Shown here: positions 12,550 through 12,939 of the stretch, piece after piece
Numbering within the stretch: position 1 is the first letter of the stretch
How the letters are laid out: every line of letters starts with the position of its first letter
DNA from: Deltaproteobacteria bacterium
GTDB lineage: Bacteria; Desulfobacterota; Binatia; Binatales; Binataceae
NCBI GenBank assembly: GCA_021786815.1
Contig: JAJYMR010000374.1
Span: 1-12,939, forward strand
Direction of reading: 5' to 3'
Length of the DNA stretch: 12,939 bases
Notes under the pieces: model-generated
The model's input: only the letters and a program-made list of their open reading frames with translations
What the model was told of the DNA's origin: nothing
The model's database searches: none
Program-made: the position numbers and the translations under genes

Positions 12550-12939
12550 ATGAGAACCCTAACCTTTGTGATGGCGGGCGGACAGGGCACCCGGCTTTAT
12601 CCCTTGACCCGTGACCGGGCCAAGCCGGCGGTGCCTTTCGGCGGCAAGTACCGCATTATCGACTTCGTGCTCTCAAACCTGGTCAACTCGGGAATTTATT
12701 CCATTTACGTCCTGGTGCAGTGGCGTTCCCAGTCGCTCATCGAACACCTGAAGGACGGATGGCAGATGGGTGGCAGAATCCTGCCCAGCCACTTCGTGAC
12801 GCCGGTTCCGGCTCAGATGCGTATCGGGGAGTCGTGGTACCAGGGCACCGCCGACGCGATCTTTCAGAACCTGAATCTGCTCGAGGACAACAAGCCCGAC
12901 CTGGTCGCGGTCTTCGGCGCCGACCACATCTACCGGATG
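12550..12939 (+). CDS. glgC: Glucose-1-phosphate adenylyltransferase (ADP-glucose pyrophosphorylase), N-terminal part
   Basis: The first 130 residues of GlgC, cut by the window end; the full protein is usually about 400-430 residues. It makes ADP-glucose from ATP and glucose 1-phosphate, the committed step of bacterial glycogen synthesis. Visible motifs are the nucleotide-binding start MAGGQGTRLYPLT (8-20), the KPAVPFGGKYRIIDF block (25-39), LSNLVNSGI, WYQGTADAIFQN (96-107) and VFGADHIYRM (121-130) with the metal-binding Asp. The N-terminus lacks the longer leader seen in E. coli GlgC. ATG 12550 fits the start of the first beta strand; the Shine-Dalgarno is weak (a GGGAG near 12532 is in a hairpin loop). 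No frameshift is seen in the visible part. Confidence 0.95.
   Translation, partial: MRTLTFVMAGGQGTRLYPLTRDRAKPAVPFGGKYRIIDFVLSNLVNSGIYSIYVLVQWRSQSLIEHLKDGWQMGGRILPSHFVTPVPAQMRIGESWYQGTADAIFQNLNLLEDNKPDLVAVFGADHIYRM

Noticed and set aside
12275..12614. Short plus-strand frames in the region before and over the glgC start
   Set aside because: No Shine-Dalgarno, no motif, and they run into glgC in the wrong frame.

Overview
The window is about 12.9 kb of compact, GC-rich bacterial chromosome. There is no phage, transposase, CRISPR array, rRNA or tRNA that I could see. The gene set (periplasmic xanthine-oxidase-family enzyme, a DUF1329 protein, an rpsF operon with a DUF2232 gene, glgC) fits a free-living Gram-negative soil or sediment bacterium. 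DUF1329 abundance together with this ribosomal operon makes me think of a Binatota- or Desulfobacterota-like lineage, but that is inference from gene content only.

Region 1 (1-5182, + strand): a tightly coupled operon. A partial upstream gene ends in a TGATG overlap with a CopD-like four-helix membrane protein. A second four-helix membrane protein follows, then a Tat-exported [2Fe-2S] subunit, the molybdenum-cofactor catalytic subunit, an FAD subunit carrying a Cys-containing insertion, and a 70-residue Cys-rich protein. The three enzyme subunits resemble the periplasmic aldehyde oxidoreductase PaoABC, in the order A-C-B. Gene junctions are overlaps of 1-4 bases or very short gaps, so the membrane proteins and the small Cys-rich protein are probably functional partners of the enzyme.

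Region 2 (5183-6928): an intergenic stretch, a secreted DUF1329 protein, and a convergent intergenic region holding a palindromic REP-like repeat and a strong 12-bp hairpin.

Region 3 (6929-8443): a minus-strand cyclase-family (kynurenine-formamidase-like) protein with an unusual histone-H1-like Lys/Ala/Pro tail, then a 345-bp divergent control region. The rpsF side of that region carries a promoter-like sequence with a dyad and, next to it, a convincing S6:S18-type autoregulatory leader in which the Shine-Dalgarno sequence is paired and a CCG sits in the bulge.

Region 4 (8444-11769, + strand): the ribosomal protein operon rpsF - PriB-like/short SSB - rpsR - DUF2232 - rplI, followed by a glutathione S-transferase-family gene where dnaB is often found.

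Region 5 (11770-12939): a terminator, a minus-strand zinc-ribbon-like small protein, a 355-bp divergent region with a perfect 12-bp palindrome, and the start of glgC (ADP-glucose pyrophosphorylase), cut by the window end.
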